NCBI GenBank assembly: GCA_018266095.1
Contig: JAFEBC010000799.1
Location: forward strand, 1 to 14,835
DNA length: 14,835 nucleotides
Direction: 5' to 3'
DNA from: Deltaproteobacteria bacterium
Lineage (GTDB): Bacteria > Myxococcota > Myxococcia > Myxococcales > 40CM-4-68-19
The notes under the pieces are model-generated. The model did not search any database and was not told the origin of the DNA. It saw only the letters and a list, made by a program, of their open reading frames with translations. A program made the translations under genes and the position numbers. This document shows positions 1 through 6,346 of the stretch, in pieces; position 1 is the first letter of the stretch, and each line of letters starts with the position of its first letter.

Positions 1-222
1 GTCGGACTGTTCGCCCGCGCGCACCTCGTGTCCGGCCACCGTGGCGCTGCCGCTGTCGGGCGAGAGCAGGCCCGCGAGGATGCGCAGCGTGGTGGTCTTG
101 CCGGCGCCGTTGGGGCCCAAGAGGCCGAACACCTCGCCGCGCTCGACGGAGAAGCTGATGTCCCAGCAGGCGCGACGCACGCCGAACGATCGCGAGAGCG
201 CGCGGGCTTCGATGGCGGGCAC
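1..222 (-). CDS. ABC transporter ATP-binding protein, N-terminal part (cut by window edge)
   Basis: The first 74 residues of an ABC ATPase are present; the rest lies beyond the left edge. The Walker A motif GPNGAGKTT is at residues 36-44, preceded by the usual pattern of an N-terminal beta strand and a VERGEVFGLLG strand. After it comes the helix TLRILAGLLSPDSG, typical of ABC-2 (drug, polysaccharide or NatA-like) exporters. The Q-loop, signature and Walker B motifs are outside the window, so the substrate cannot be guessed. A GTG start at 222 is chosen because it begins the conserved N-terminus (VPAIEARALSRSFG). It also lies six bases after a TATGTT box, and there is no Shine-Dalgarno sequence. 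A nearby ATG at 233 is out of frame. The gene is divergent from the MshEN-domain gene. Family assignment is secure; subfamily is a guess. Confidence 0.9.
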   Translation of the reverse strand, partial: MPAIEARALSRSFGVRRACWDISFSVERGEVFGLLGPNGAGKTTTLRILAGLLSPDSGSATVAGHEVRAGEQSD

Positions 223-228
223 GCGACG

Positions 229-234
229 AACATA
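229..234 (-). promoter_or_regulatory. Putative -10 box of a leaderless transcript (ABC ATPase)
   Basis: On the minus strand TATGTT is followed by six bases and then the GTG start of the ABC ATPase. This places the likely transcription start at or next to the start codon. No convincing -35 is seen. The same geometry recurs at the other divergent gene heads in the window. Confidence 0.4.
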
Positions 235-246
235 GCAGATGGAAGA

Positions 247-277
247 TTGCACTGTGGCACCCTCGACGGTGTAGGCT
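247..277 (+). promoter_or_regulatory. Putative sigma70-type promoter of the MshEN-domain gene
   Basis: TTGCAC (247-252) and TAGGCT (272-277) are separated by 19 bases, slightly longer than ideal. The -10 ends six bases before the ATG at 284 and there is no Shine-Dalgarno sequence. The transcript is therefore predicted to be leaderless. Confidence 0.45.
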
Positions 278-283
278 TGCCCC

Positions 284-1123
284 ATGGCCAAGATGCGGAT
301 GGGCGACCTCCTGATGCGCGCCGGGCTCATCACCGAATCCGACCTGCGCGTCGCGCTGGCGCAGCAGAAGCAGCACGGCGGCAAGCTCGGTGAGCACCTG
401 GTCCGCGTGAACGTACTCACCGAAGAGACGCTGGCGCGCGCGCTCGCCCAGCAGCTCGGCATCACCTACAACGACATGTCGTCGCCGCCCTCGGCGTCCA
501 TCGCGCAGATCGTCCCCGAGAAGATCGCGGCGCGCGTGCAGGCGCTGCCCACCGCGTTCGATCCGCGCACGGGCGTGCTCACGGTGGCCGTGTCGGATCC
601 GCTCGACGAAGGCCCGCTGATGGAGGTCGCCAAGTACACCGGCAAGCAGGTCATGCCCGAGGTCACGCCCGCGAACCTCTTGCGGCGCGCCATCGAGCAC
701 GCGTACTTCGGCGTCGACGTGAAGGACGAGGGCACGAGCGAGTTCCAGCTCGTCGACATCCACGGCCGCGGCAAGACGGTGCGCGTGCACGACGACCACG
801 AGCTGCCCGAGCTGAACACGAGCGAGCTGATGCCGCTCGAGGACGATCAGCTCGACGAGCTCTCGCCGCTGCAGATGCTGCCCGATCCGTCTCCTGCGCC
901 GCCGCCGCCCGTCGCGCGGCCGTCGTCGGGCTCGATGCGCATCCCGCCGCCCGTGGTCCAGGGCAAGCCCGTCCCGCCGCGCCCTGCCCCGCCGCCGCCC
1001 GTCGCGAGCACGAACGAGTCGGGCGACGAGGCGCTGCGCACGGTGTGGGCGATCGCGGATCTGCTGATCGAGCGCGGCTACTTCACGCGCGCAGAGCTGA
1101 TGAAGACGTTGCGGAGCAAGTGA
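284..1123 (+). CDS. Stand-alone GspE_N/MshEN-domain protein
   Basis: This 279-residue soluble protein carries two tandem MshEN-type helical motifs. The first (residues 5-28) is R-M-G-x-L-L-x-x-A-G-L-I with L21, L25 and Q28. The second (residues 34-57) begins KLGEHLV and ends ALAQQ. In MshE-type ATPases such RLGxxL...G...L..Q motifs bind cyclic di-GMP. Residues 66-142 resemble the rest of the GspE N-terminal domain. A proline-rich linker (about 197-245) follows, with PPPPVA repeated, and then a short C-terminal helical segment (250-279) that again looks like half an MshEN motif. There is no ATPase domain, so it cannot be a complete type II secretion or type IV pilus motor. It is more likely a c-di-GMP-responsive adaptor, which is an inference. 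The gene is convergent with lipoprotein A, with only three bases between the two stop codons. The ATG at 284 is favoured by the upstream promoter; M4 is a possible alternative. Confidence 0.85.
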   Translation: MAKMRMGDLLMRAGLITESDLRVALAQQKQHGGKLGEHLVRVNVLTEETLARALAQQLGITYNDMSSPPSASIAQIVPEKIAARVQALPTAFDPRTGVLTVAVSDPLDEGPLMEVAKYTGKQVMPEVTPANLLRRAIEHAYFGVDVKDEGTSEFQLVDIHGRGKTVRVHDDHELPELNTSELMPLEDDQLDELSPLQMLPDPSPAPPPPVARPSSGSMRIPPPVVQGKPVPPRPAPPPPVASTNESGDEALRTVWAIADLLIERGYFTRAELMKTLRSK

Positions 1124-1126
1124 TCG

Positions 1127-2083
1127 CTACAGCCCCGACGGACACGAAGTCTGCGCGCCGAGCAAGCAAGGATGCTGCTGCCCGCACAGCGGCTGCGTGA
1201 TCGCCAGCGGATCGTTCAGATACGTCAGGCACGACTCCGCGTCCCAGCACTGGTCGAGGTGTCCCGTCAGCCCCAGCGGCGTGCGCACGTCGACGGACGC
1301 TTTGCCCGTGCCCGCCTTGTCGAAGGCGGCGTCGATGGTGAACTGGTTGCCCTTCGTGTCCACCGAGAAGAAGTTGAAGCTGCCGTGCCCGTCCGCGTAG
1401 CCCGCGAAGGCGTAGCGGAACGAGGGCGACAGGCCGTACGCGCCCGAGGTGCCGAGCTGCATCTCCAGGGTCTTCGGGTCGCTCGCGTGGTCGTAGGCGA
1501 AGTCCGCGTCGCCGCGCGGGTCATCGGGCTTGGCGATGCCGAGCGACCACGCGGTGTCGAAGTGCAGCACCATCGAGCCGGTGCCGGCGCTCGCGTCCAC
1601 GCCGAGGAACGCGCCGTCGATGGCCGAGAGCCACTGCCCGCCGCTCACGCGCTGCTCAAACTTGTAGGTGAAGCCGTCGTTGCGCGGGTCGGGCCGGCGC
1701 TGGCGCACGATGGTGACCTGGATGTCCACGCCGGGGTGCGCGCTGTCCGGGTATGGCCCCCAGATGCGCGTGTCGACGCCGCGCGTGCTGGGCGGGAGCG
1801 AGCGGATGAGATCGACCAGCGCGAGCAGCGAGTCGAGGGCGTTATTGATAGACGTGCCCGTGGTCTTCGCCGCGTCCCAGGCCGAGGCCTCGCCCAGCGC
1901 ACAGAGCGGCTGCGTGTTGGAGGTGGGGACCTCGACCTTGAGCGAGCCGCGCTCGGGCAGCGCCGCGAGGAAGACGAGATCGTCGTTGGAGTAGTTGCCG
2001 CACGCGCCCGCGAAGACGAGCGCGCAGGTGACGAGCGCGAGCCTCCCCGCCAGGCCCGATCGGCCGGTCTCTCTAGTCTCCAA
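1127..2083 (-). CDS. Lipoprotein A, last gene of the sigma/caspase cassette
   Basis: This is a predicted 318-residue exported lipoprotein of no family I can name. The hydrophobic signal sequence ends in a lipobox AGAC with the lipidated cysteine at C28. The mature part contains ALPERGSLKVEVP (41-53), a helical block with DLIRSLPPS and IWGP (64-110), a central beta-rich region with GTGS (167-170) and ADFAYDH (193-199), and a cysteine-rich tail (C279, C285, C300, C306, C314) probably forming disulfides. The same landmarks occur in the same order in lipoprotein B (5194-6189), so the two look like distant paralogues. The start is TTG at 2083: GGAGG lies six bases upstream, inside the end of the caspase gene, which it overlaps by 11 bases. 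That overlap indicates translational coupling. It could be a substrate, partner or sensor for the envelope caspase; this is inference from position only. Confidence 0.85.
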   Translation of the reverse strand: METRETGRSGLAGRLALVTCALVFAGACGNYSNDDLVFLAALPERGSLKVEVPTSNTQPLCALGEASAWDAAKTTGTSINNALDSLLALVDLIRSLPPSTRGVDTRIWGPYPDSAHPGVDIQVTIVRQRRPDPRNDGFTYKFEQRVSGGQWLSAIDGAFLGVDASAGTGSMVLHFDTAWSLGIAKPDDPRGDADFAYDHASDPKTLEMQLGTSGAYGLSPSFRYAFAGYADGHGSFNFFSVDTKGNQFTIDAAFDKAGTGKASVDVRTPLGLTGHLDQCWDAESCLTYLNDPLAITQPLCGQQHPCLLGAQTSCPSGL

Positions 2084-3707
2084 AGCCCACCTCCACGCCG
2101 AGCGCCACGTCTGCGTAGCCCAGCGATTGATTCTGATCGACGTTGTAGAAGAGATAGTTGAGCCGCCCGCGCAGCACGACGGACACGCGCTGCGTGGCGC
2201 GCCAGCGGGTGAAGCCGATGATGCCCGGCGTCATGGTGAAGAAGCTCTGGCGCGGCAATTCTGGATCGCTGGGGAACGTGCGCGAGAGCCAGAGGAACGC
2301 GACGCGGCCGCCGAGACCAAACGAAAAGTTGCCGACGTCGAAGTCGCGCCAGATGGACGCGCCGCCCGCGAACTCGTTGAAGCGCACGCGGTAGCTGGGC
2401 CCGCCATCGAGCGCGAGGTTCGAGTCGCTGCCGCCCACGGCCACGTCGAGGCCCCAGCCCAGCTCGTGGCCGAGATCGCCGCGCGATTGCAGATCGATGC
2501 CGACCAGGAACGCGGGCGGGAAGAGGCCGTTGCGCGCGCCGGAGTCGAAGAAGTACTGGCCGCTGCCGGTGAGCGTGCCGGACCAGCGCGCGGGCGTGCC
2601 GCCCTTCTGGGGATCGTCGGAGAGCGGGCGGCGGTCCATGGTGTTGTCGGGGACCTCGACGGGCCAGTCGGACACCTTCACCTCGCGCACGAGGAGCTGA
2701 TCGCCGTCGCGCTTCTTGACGATGTAGCGGCCGGCGGCGAGCGCCAATCTGCGCACCTCGCCCGAGGGCTTGGCCACCTCGGCGATGGCGCGGCGGCTGC
2801 CGTCGAGGACGACGTAGACGCCCTCCTGCTGTGCGGTGAACAAGAGGCCGCCCGGGGAGGGCATGAGCGAGGTGAGCATGACGTCGCCCGCGCCGCCGAG
2901 GTCGTAGAGGAACACCGGGTGCTGCGCCCCTGCCGCCGAGCCCGCGGTGGAGCCGACGGTGCGTCCGTAGGCGTAGGCGTAGGCCTCGGCGAGCGTGACC
3001 TTGCCGTCGCCGTTGGCGTCCGCGTCGCCGAGCAGGCCGCTGGCGAGCGAGTGCGTGAAGAAGCTCGCGTCGATGTCGTCGTACTCCTGCGACTCCTCGT
3101 CGGCGGCGCTGGAGGCGATGAGCACCAGGCCGCGCGCCCCGCCCGACTCGCGCGCCCGCTGCACGTCGAACGCCGGCGCCGCGCGCACGCCCTTGGCCCG
3201 CGTGATCTGGCCGGACTTGCAGGAATCAAAGAGCCCGATGCGCACGTCCGCGGGCGCGTCCAAGAGGCTCTGGCGCAGCTCATCCATCGGCAGCTTGGAG
3301 CTCTTGAGCCGCAGGGCGCCGTCCTTGGAGTGGCCGGAGAAATAGACGATGAGCTGCGTCGCCTCGCCGTTGTCCTTGGCCTGTGTGACGCGCGCGTTCA
3401 TGGCGCGCAAGGCCTCGCGCAGCTCGTCGGCGCTGGCGTCGGTGAGCAGGCGCGCGTCCTCGGGCTTGGTGCCGCCCAAGCGCGTGAAGATGTCGAACAT
3501 GCGCCTGGCGTCGCGCTCGGCGTGGTGCAGCGGCCGCGTGCCCGGACCGCCGTCCTTGTCTCCCACGAACAGCGCGAACCGATGCGGACCCTCCATCGCC
3601 GCGCCCGGTGTGATCGCGCGCGCCTCCGGCAACGGCGGCTGCGGGATCGCGCCCTCGACCTGCGCCAGCAACAAACTGGCGACTGCGATCGAGGTCAGCG
3701 GAATCAT
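2073..3707 (-). CDS. Secreted caspase-like (peptidase C14) protein with EF-hand loop, PEGA-like region and C-terminal beta-barrel-like domain
   Basis: A 544-residue protein with a short signal sequence (about 1-20). Residues 42-250 form a caspase fold. The catalytic His is H126 in YFSGHSKDG and the catalytic Cys is C163 in GLFDSCKSG. The IASSAADEES stretch and FFTHSLASGLLG match the later part of the C14 domain. D161, two residues before the Cys, resembles metacaspases that cleave after Arg or Lys. An EF-hand-type loop D228-A-N-G-D-G-K-V-T-L-A-E239 follows directly, suggesting calcium dependence. Residues about 288-350 resemble a PEGA-like beta domain. Residues about 370-544 are rich in alternating hydrophobic and aromatic strands, such as FSFGLGGRVAFLWL and ADVALGVEVGFG, as in outer-membrane beta-barrels, although the last residue is Asp rather than aromatic. 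The ATGA overlap with the anti-sigma gene indicates coupled translation. Protease family and catalytic dyad are clear; the barrel is a reading of strand pattern. Confidence 0.9.
   Translation of the reverse strand: MIPLTSIAVASLLLAQVEGAIPQPPLPEARAITPGAAMEGPHRFALFVGDKDGGPGTRPLHHAERDARRMFDIFTRLGGTKPEDARLLTDASADELREALRAMNARVTQAKDNGEATQLIVYFSGHSKDGALRLKSSKLPMDELRQSLLDAPADVRIGLFDSCKSGQITRAKGVRAAPAFDVQRARESGGARGLVLIASSAADEESQEYDDIDASFFTHSLASGLLGDADANGDGKVTLAEAYAYAYGRTVGSTAGSAAGAQHPVFLYDLGGAGDVMLTSLMPSPGGLLFTAQQEGVYVVLDGSRRAIAEVAKPSGEVRRLALAAGRYIVKKRDGDQLLVREVKVSDWPVEVPDNTMDRRPLSDDPQKGGTPARWSGTLTGSGQYFFDSGARNGLFPPAFLVGIDLQSRGDLGHELGWGLDVAVGGSDSNLALDGGPSYRVRFNEFAGGASIWRDFDVGNFSFGLGGRVAFLWLSRTFPSDPELPRQSFFTMTPGIIGFTRWRATQRVSVVLRGRLNYLFYNVDQNQSLGYADVALGVEVGFGD
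2090..2094 (-). promoter_or_regulatory. Strong Shine-Dalgarno that decides a TTG start (lipoprotein A)
   Basis: On the minus strand GGAGG lies six bases upstream of the TTG at 2083, within the last codons of the caspase gene. No ATG or GTG lies at comparable spacing, so TTG is the best-supported start. Confidence 0.6.
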
Positions 3708-4567
3708 CGGCGAAGCACCTCGCGCACCACGATGGTCTCATCCGGTCCGTTCACCAGCGCCGCGCCGCTGCGCAGCCGCGCGAGCACCGCGTCGGCCGCG
3801 AGGTCGCGATCGGAATAGAGCACGATCAACTCGCCTTGTGGGTTCGCCCCGGTCCACTCGAAGGCCTCGGGCAGCGGGCCCAGCCGCGCCCGACCACGGA
3901 ACAGGAGGCTCACCTCGCCCGCCTCGCGCAGCGCCACGGTCACGAACGGGCGCGGTGGGGCCGCGAGGACCAGCATCAGCCTGTCGCCGTCGTGCACGCG
4001 CTCGTCGCCGGTGAGCTTGAACGAGCGCCCCTGGCGCAGCGCGAACAGGTCCGGGATCGGCTCATCCCCGCCCTTCCACCGCGTGCGGGCGTCATCGCGC
4101 GGCTCGACCGGGATGCCCTGCGATTCGCGGACGCGCTCGGCGATGGCGCGCGTGATCTTGGCCGAGCTGAAGACGATGGCGAGGCTCGCTGCCACCGCGA
4201 GGGGGAGCGCCCAGGTCTGCCAGCGGCGCCGCGCGGTGAGCGAGACCACGGCGCGCGAGCCCTTCGCGCCAGCAGTGATCGAGGGCGGTGCCGAGGCCGT
4301 CTCGGGCCCCGACGGGCTCTGCGCAGGCGCGTCCGCGAGCTTCTCGGCCACCCCTGCGGCGAACGCGTCGAAGGGCAGCACCTGCGCGAGCTGGTCCGCT
4401 TCCTTCGTGATCTCGCGCTCGGTGGCCTGGCAGCGGGCACAGCCGCGGACGTGCGCCTCGAGCGCGTCCTTCTCGGCGCCCGCGAGCTCACCCGCGCGCA
4501 GCCGGCGCACCTTCGAGGCCGAGCAGCCCGCGCCGGGCCCGCCGAGATCGATCACGCGCGCAGTCAC
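3704..4567 (-). CDS. Transmembrane zinc-finger anti-sigma factor with DUF4384-like periplasmic domain
   Basis: A 287-residue predicted inner-membrane protein encoded directly after the sigma gene. The N-terminal cytoplasmic domain has the zinc-binding anti-sigma (ZAS) pattern: C15, then H39-x3-C43-x2-C46. A low-complexity linker (about 80-110) leads to RRR and a single membrane helix (about 116-135, WQTWALPLAVAASLAIVFSS), so the C-terminus should be periplasmic. Residues about 170-255 contain FKLTGDERVHDGDRLMLVLA, a proline-rich turn and then EVSLLFRGRARLG. This resembles DUF4384-type domains that accompany bacterial caspases; I infer this from pattern only. The GTG start overlaps the sigma stop by four bases (GTGA) and its own stop overlaps the caspase start (ATGA). 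The expected role is to hold the adjacent ECF sigma factor at the membrane until a periplasmic signal releases it. Confidence 0.9.
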   Translation of the reverse strand: MTARVIDLGGPGAGCSASKVRRLRAGELAGAEKDALEAHVRGCARCQATEREITKEADQLAQVLPFDAFAAGVAEKLADAPAQSPSGPETASAPPSITAGAKGSRAVVSLTARRRWQTWALPLAVAASLAIVFSSAKITRAIAERVRESQGIPVEPRDDARTRWKGGDEPIPDLFALRQGRSFKLTGDERVHDGDRLMLVLAAPPRPFVTVALREAGEVSLLFRGRARLGPLPEAFEWTGANPQGELIVLYSDRDLAADAVLARLRSGAALVNGPDETIVVREVLRR

Positions 4568-5181
4568 GGCAGCTCCTCCAGCTCAGGCAACGTCAGCTCG
4601 GGCAGGGCCTCCGCGAGCGCCGACCGCGCCGCCGAGAGGAACTCGCGCAGCCGCTTGCGCACCGTCGGCAGGCTGCGCCCGAGCTGCTCGGCGATCTCGG
4701 CCTGCGTCAGCTCATCCACGTACGTCAGCACGGCGACCTCCTGCGCTTCCGGCTCCGCCGCGAGCAGCAACACCCGAATCAGCTCGCGCGTGTCCACGTT
4801 CACCGTCTCCTGCACCCTGTCTTTCGACAGCTCGATCAGGTCCTGCTTCCAGCGCGCCTTCCGGCTGCGCAGCTCGTTCAGGCAGTGGTGCGTCGCGATC
4901 TGCATCAGCCAGGTGTGCGGCGAGCTCTTGCCCTCGAACTCCGCCAGCGCCTTGAGCGCCTTCGCGAACACCTCTTGCGTCGCGTCCTTGGCGGCCTCGT
5001 CGTCCCTGAGCAGGTAGCGGCAGCGGCCCAGCACGGAGGCCGCGTGACGATCATACAGCTCGCGCAGCCGCCCGCCGTCCGTTCTCTCCGCCTCGCCACC
5101 GCTCGCGCGCTGAGGCAGGCCGGGATCGCTCCCGACCTGCCCGCCGTCCTGGCCACCTCGGATGAGGCGCAGCGCGCTCAT
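4564..5181 (-). CDS. ECF-type RNA polymerase sigma factor
   Basis: A 205-residue sigma70-family protein with only regions 2 and 4, as in ECF sigma factors. Region 2 (about 39-108) includes ELYDRHAASVLGRCRYLL, DATQEVFAKALKAL and the -10-recognition helix TWLMQIATHHCLNELRSRKAR. Region 4 (about 140-190) has EVAVLTYVDELTQAEIAEQLG and the helix-turn-helix RSLPTVRKRLREFL that reads the -35. The first 37 residues are a flexible Gly-rich extension. The C-terminal LPELTLPELEELP tail is leucine- and glutamate-rich. It is encoded upstream of, and overlapping, its presumed anti-sigma partner, and begins 12 bases after lipoprotein B, with GAGAGCGAG as a weak ribosome site. Autoregulation of the cassette is likely by analogy with other ECF operons, but no matching promoter was identified. 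The ECF subgroup was not determined. Confidence 0.95.
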   Translation of the reverse strand: MSALRLIRGGQDGGQVGSDPGLPQRASGGEAERTDGGRLRELYDRHAASVLGRCRYLLRDDEAAKDATQEVFAKALKALAEFEGKSSPHTWLMQIATHHCLNELRSRKARWKQDLIELSKDRVQETVNVDTRELIRVLLLAAEPEAQEVAVLTYVDELTQAEIAEQLGRSLPTVRKRLREFLSAARSALAEALPELTLPELEELP

Positions 5182-5193
5182 GCTCGCTCTCAG

Positions 5194-6189
5194 TTACGGC
5201 GCCTGCGTGTTGCTGAAGGCCGCCGCGGCGAAGGAGCAGTTCGTCTCCACGCCCGAGTCCGCGCCGAGGTGCGCGTTGTCGTCGGTGGCGAAGTACGTCA
5301 CCTTGAAGGTCGCCGCCGCCCAGCACTCCGAGCCGGTCGCCGTGTAGGCGCTGCCCGCGCCGCCCGCGATGGACACCTTCACGTCCGCGCGCCCCGACCC
5401 CGTGGCCAGCCAGCGCGAGTGGATGGCGAGGCGGTCACCCGAGGTGGTGTTGTGCGTCGCCACGTCGAGGTCGCCGCCGCCCTGCTGCTCCTCATACGCG
5501 TAGAGGATGTTGAGCGTCTGGCCCGGGTGATCGTTGTCCTTCACGCCCAGGAACGACACGTCGATGCTGCCCGCGCCGGCCGTGGTGTTGTCGTAGTCGA
5601 TCTCCAGCCGTCCGATGTCGGTGTTGTTCGGGTTGAGCGCGCGGGCCGCGTCGTTGTCGATGGTGAAGTGACCCGTGCCGCGGTGGGGGATCGCCGAGGG
5701 CTGCGCCGTGCCCGAGAGCACCGCGGTGAAGCCCGAGCCCGGGTTGGCCTTCGACTCACCCGAGAGCGCCCAGGTGTACACGCCGGTCGAGGCGTCGAAG
5801 TTCACGGTCAGCTTGTAGTTCGCCGTGTCGAGCGCGCTGGAGCCCGGGCCCCACACGCAGCCCGTGTCCGTGCACGAGGTCGGCGGCAGGTCCGAGATCG
5901 CCTTCACCAAGGAGAGCGCCCAGATCACGCTGCCGTTCACGTCGAAGGCGAGCGTGGCGGTGGTGGCGGCCCACACGGAGGCGTCACCCACGGTGCTGTC
6001 CTGCGCGCCGCCGTTCGGGTTCTTGAGCGAACCGCTCGTGGACTTCGGAGAACCGATCGCGACGCTGTCCTGGCTCGGCAAGGCATTGCGGGAGCGCGTG
6101 GCCGGATCACCGCTGACGTTGCTGCTGCCACCACACGCGAGGCTGACTGCGGCGAGCATCGAGAGTGCGAGTGCGAGTTGGCTCTTCAT
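5194..6189 (-). CDS. Lipoprotein B, first gene of the sigma/caspase cassette
   Basis: A predicted 331-residue lipoprotein. The signal sequence MKSQLALALSMLAAVSLAC ends at the lipidated C19 and is followed by a Gly/Ser-rich spacer typical of surface-tethered proteins. Landmarks shared with lipoprotein A, in the same order, are ALPSQDSVAIGSP (36-48); GDASVWA to DLPP and VWGP (68-115); GTGHFTID with LEIDYDN (171-201); and a late ECW followed by TYFATD (288-303). A fold of an N-terminal helical segment plus repeated beta strands seems likely. No enzymatic motif is visible. The start is well supported: AGGAG lies six bases before the ATG. Its stop lies 12 bases before the sigma gene, so the two are probably cotranscribed. 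Function unknown. The bracketing of a sigma/anti-sigma/caspase block by two related lipoproteins suggests a shared envelope role. Confidence 0.88.
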   Translation of the reverse strand: MKSQLALALSMLAAVSLACGGSSNVSGDPATRSRNALPSQDSVAIGSPKSTSGSLKNPNGGAQDSTVGDASVWAATTATLAFDVNGSVIWALSLVKAISDLPPTSCTDTGCVWGPGSSALDTANYKLTVNFDASTGVYTWALSGESKANPGSGFTAVLSGTAQPSAIPHRGTGHFTIDNDAARALNPNNTDIGRLEIDYDNTTAGAGSIDVSFLGVKDNDHPGQTLNILYAYEEQQGGGDLDVATHNTTSGDRLAIHSRWLATGSGRADVKVSIAGGAGSAYTATGSECWAAATFKVTYFATDDNAHLGADSGVETNCSFAAAAFSNTQAP

Positions 6190-6346
6190 GACGATCTCCT
6201 GTTCGGCTCGTGTTGCGTTCGTCGATGTAGACCCGCTGCACCTGGAAGAATGGAAAGCGCGCGCTGAACATTCCCGTCACCATGGCGTAACTGCCAGTGA
6301 TTTCCGGGCCTTCCGAGCGCGGGGGCGCAGGCTTGACCACCTCCAC
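6190..6346. other. Intergenic leader before the sigma/caspase cassette
   Basis: This 157-base region lies between the MFS stop and lipoprotein B and is the most likely place for the cassette promoter. AGGAG at 6196-6200 (minus strand) serves lipoprotein B. No convincing ECF-type -35/-10 pair (GGAAC with a TCTA- or CGTC-like box at 16-17 bases) was found. A GTG-initiated minus-strand reading frame begins at 6346, directly after the MFS stop, and runs to 6107 in another frame, overlapping the signal sequence of lipoprotein B. It is not called as a gene. Confidence 0.5.

Noticed and set aside
898..1009. A near-identical CCGCCGCCGCCCGTCGCG stretch occurring twice in the MshEN gene.
   Set aside because: It encodes proline-rich linker sequence, and such repeats are expected from GC-rich codons for PPPVA. 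There is no sign of a regulatory repeat.
1995..3818. A long plus-strand open frame (607 codons) opposite the caspase gene.
   Set aside because: It is an antisense shadow in GC-rich DNA. The composition is Ala/Arg/Glu/Gly with no motifs, while the minus strand gives an intact caspase.
6107..6346. A 79-residue minus-strand frame beginning GTG directly after the MFS stop, with GC-biased third positions in its first ~46 codons.
   Set aside because: It overlaps the well-supported start of lipoprotein B by 83 bases in another frame, its C-terminal part becomes Arg/Thr-rich, and it has no ribosome site. It may be a decayed coding remnant, but this cannot be shown.
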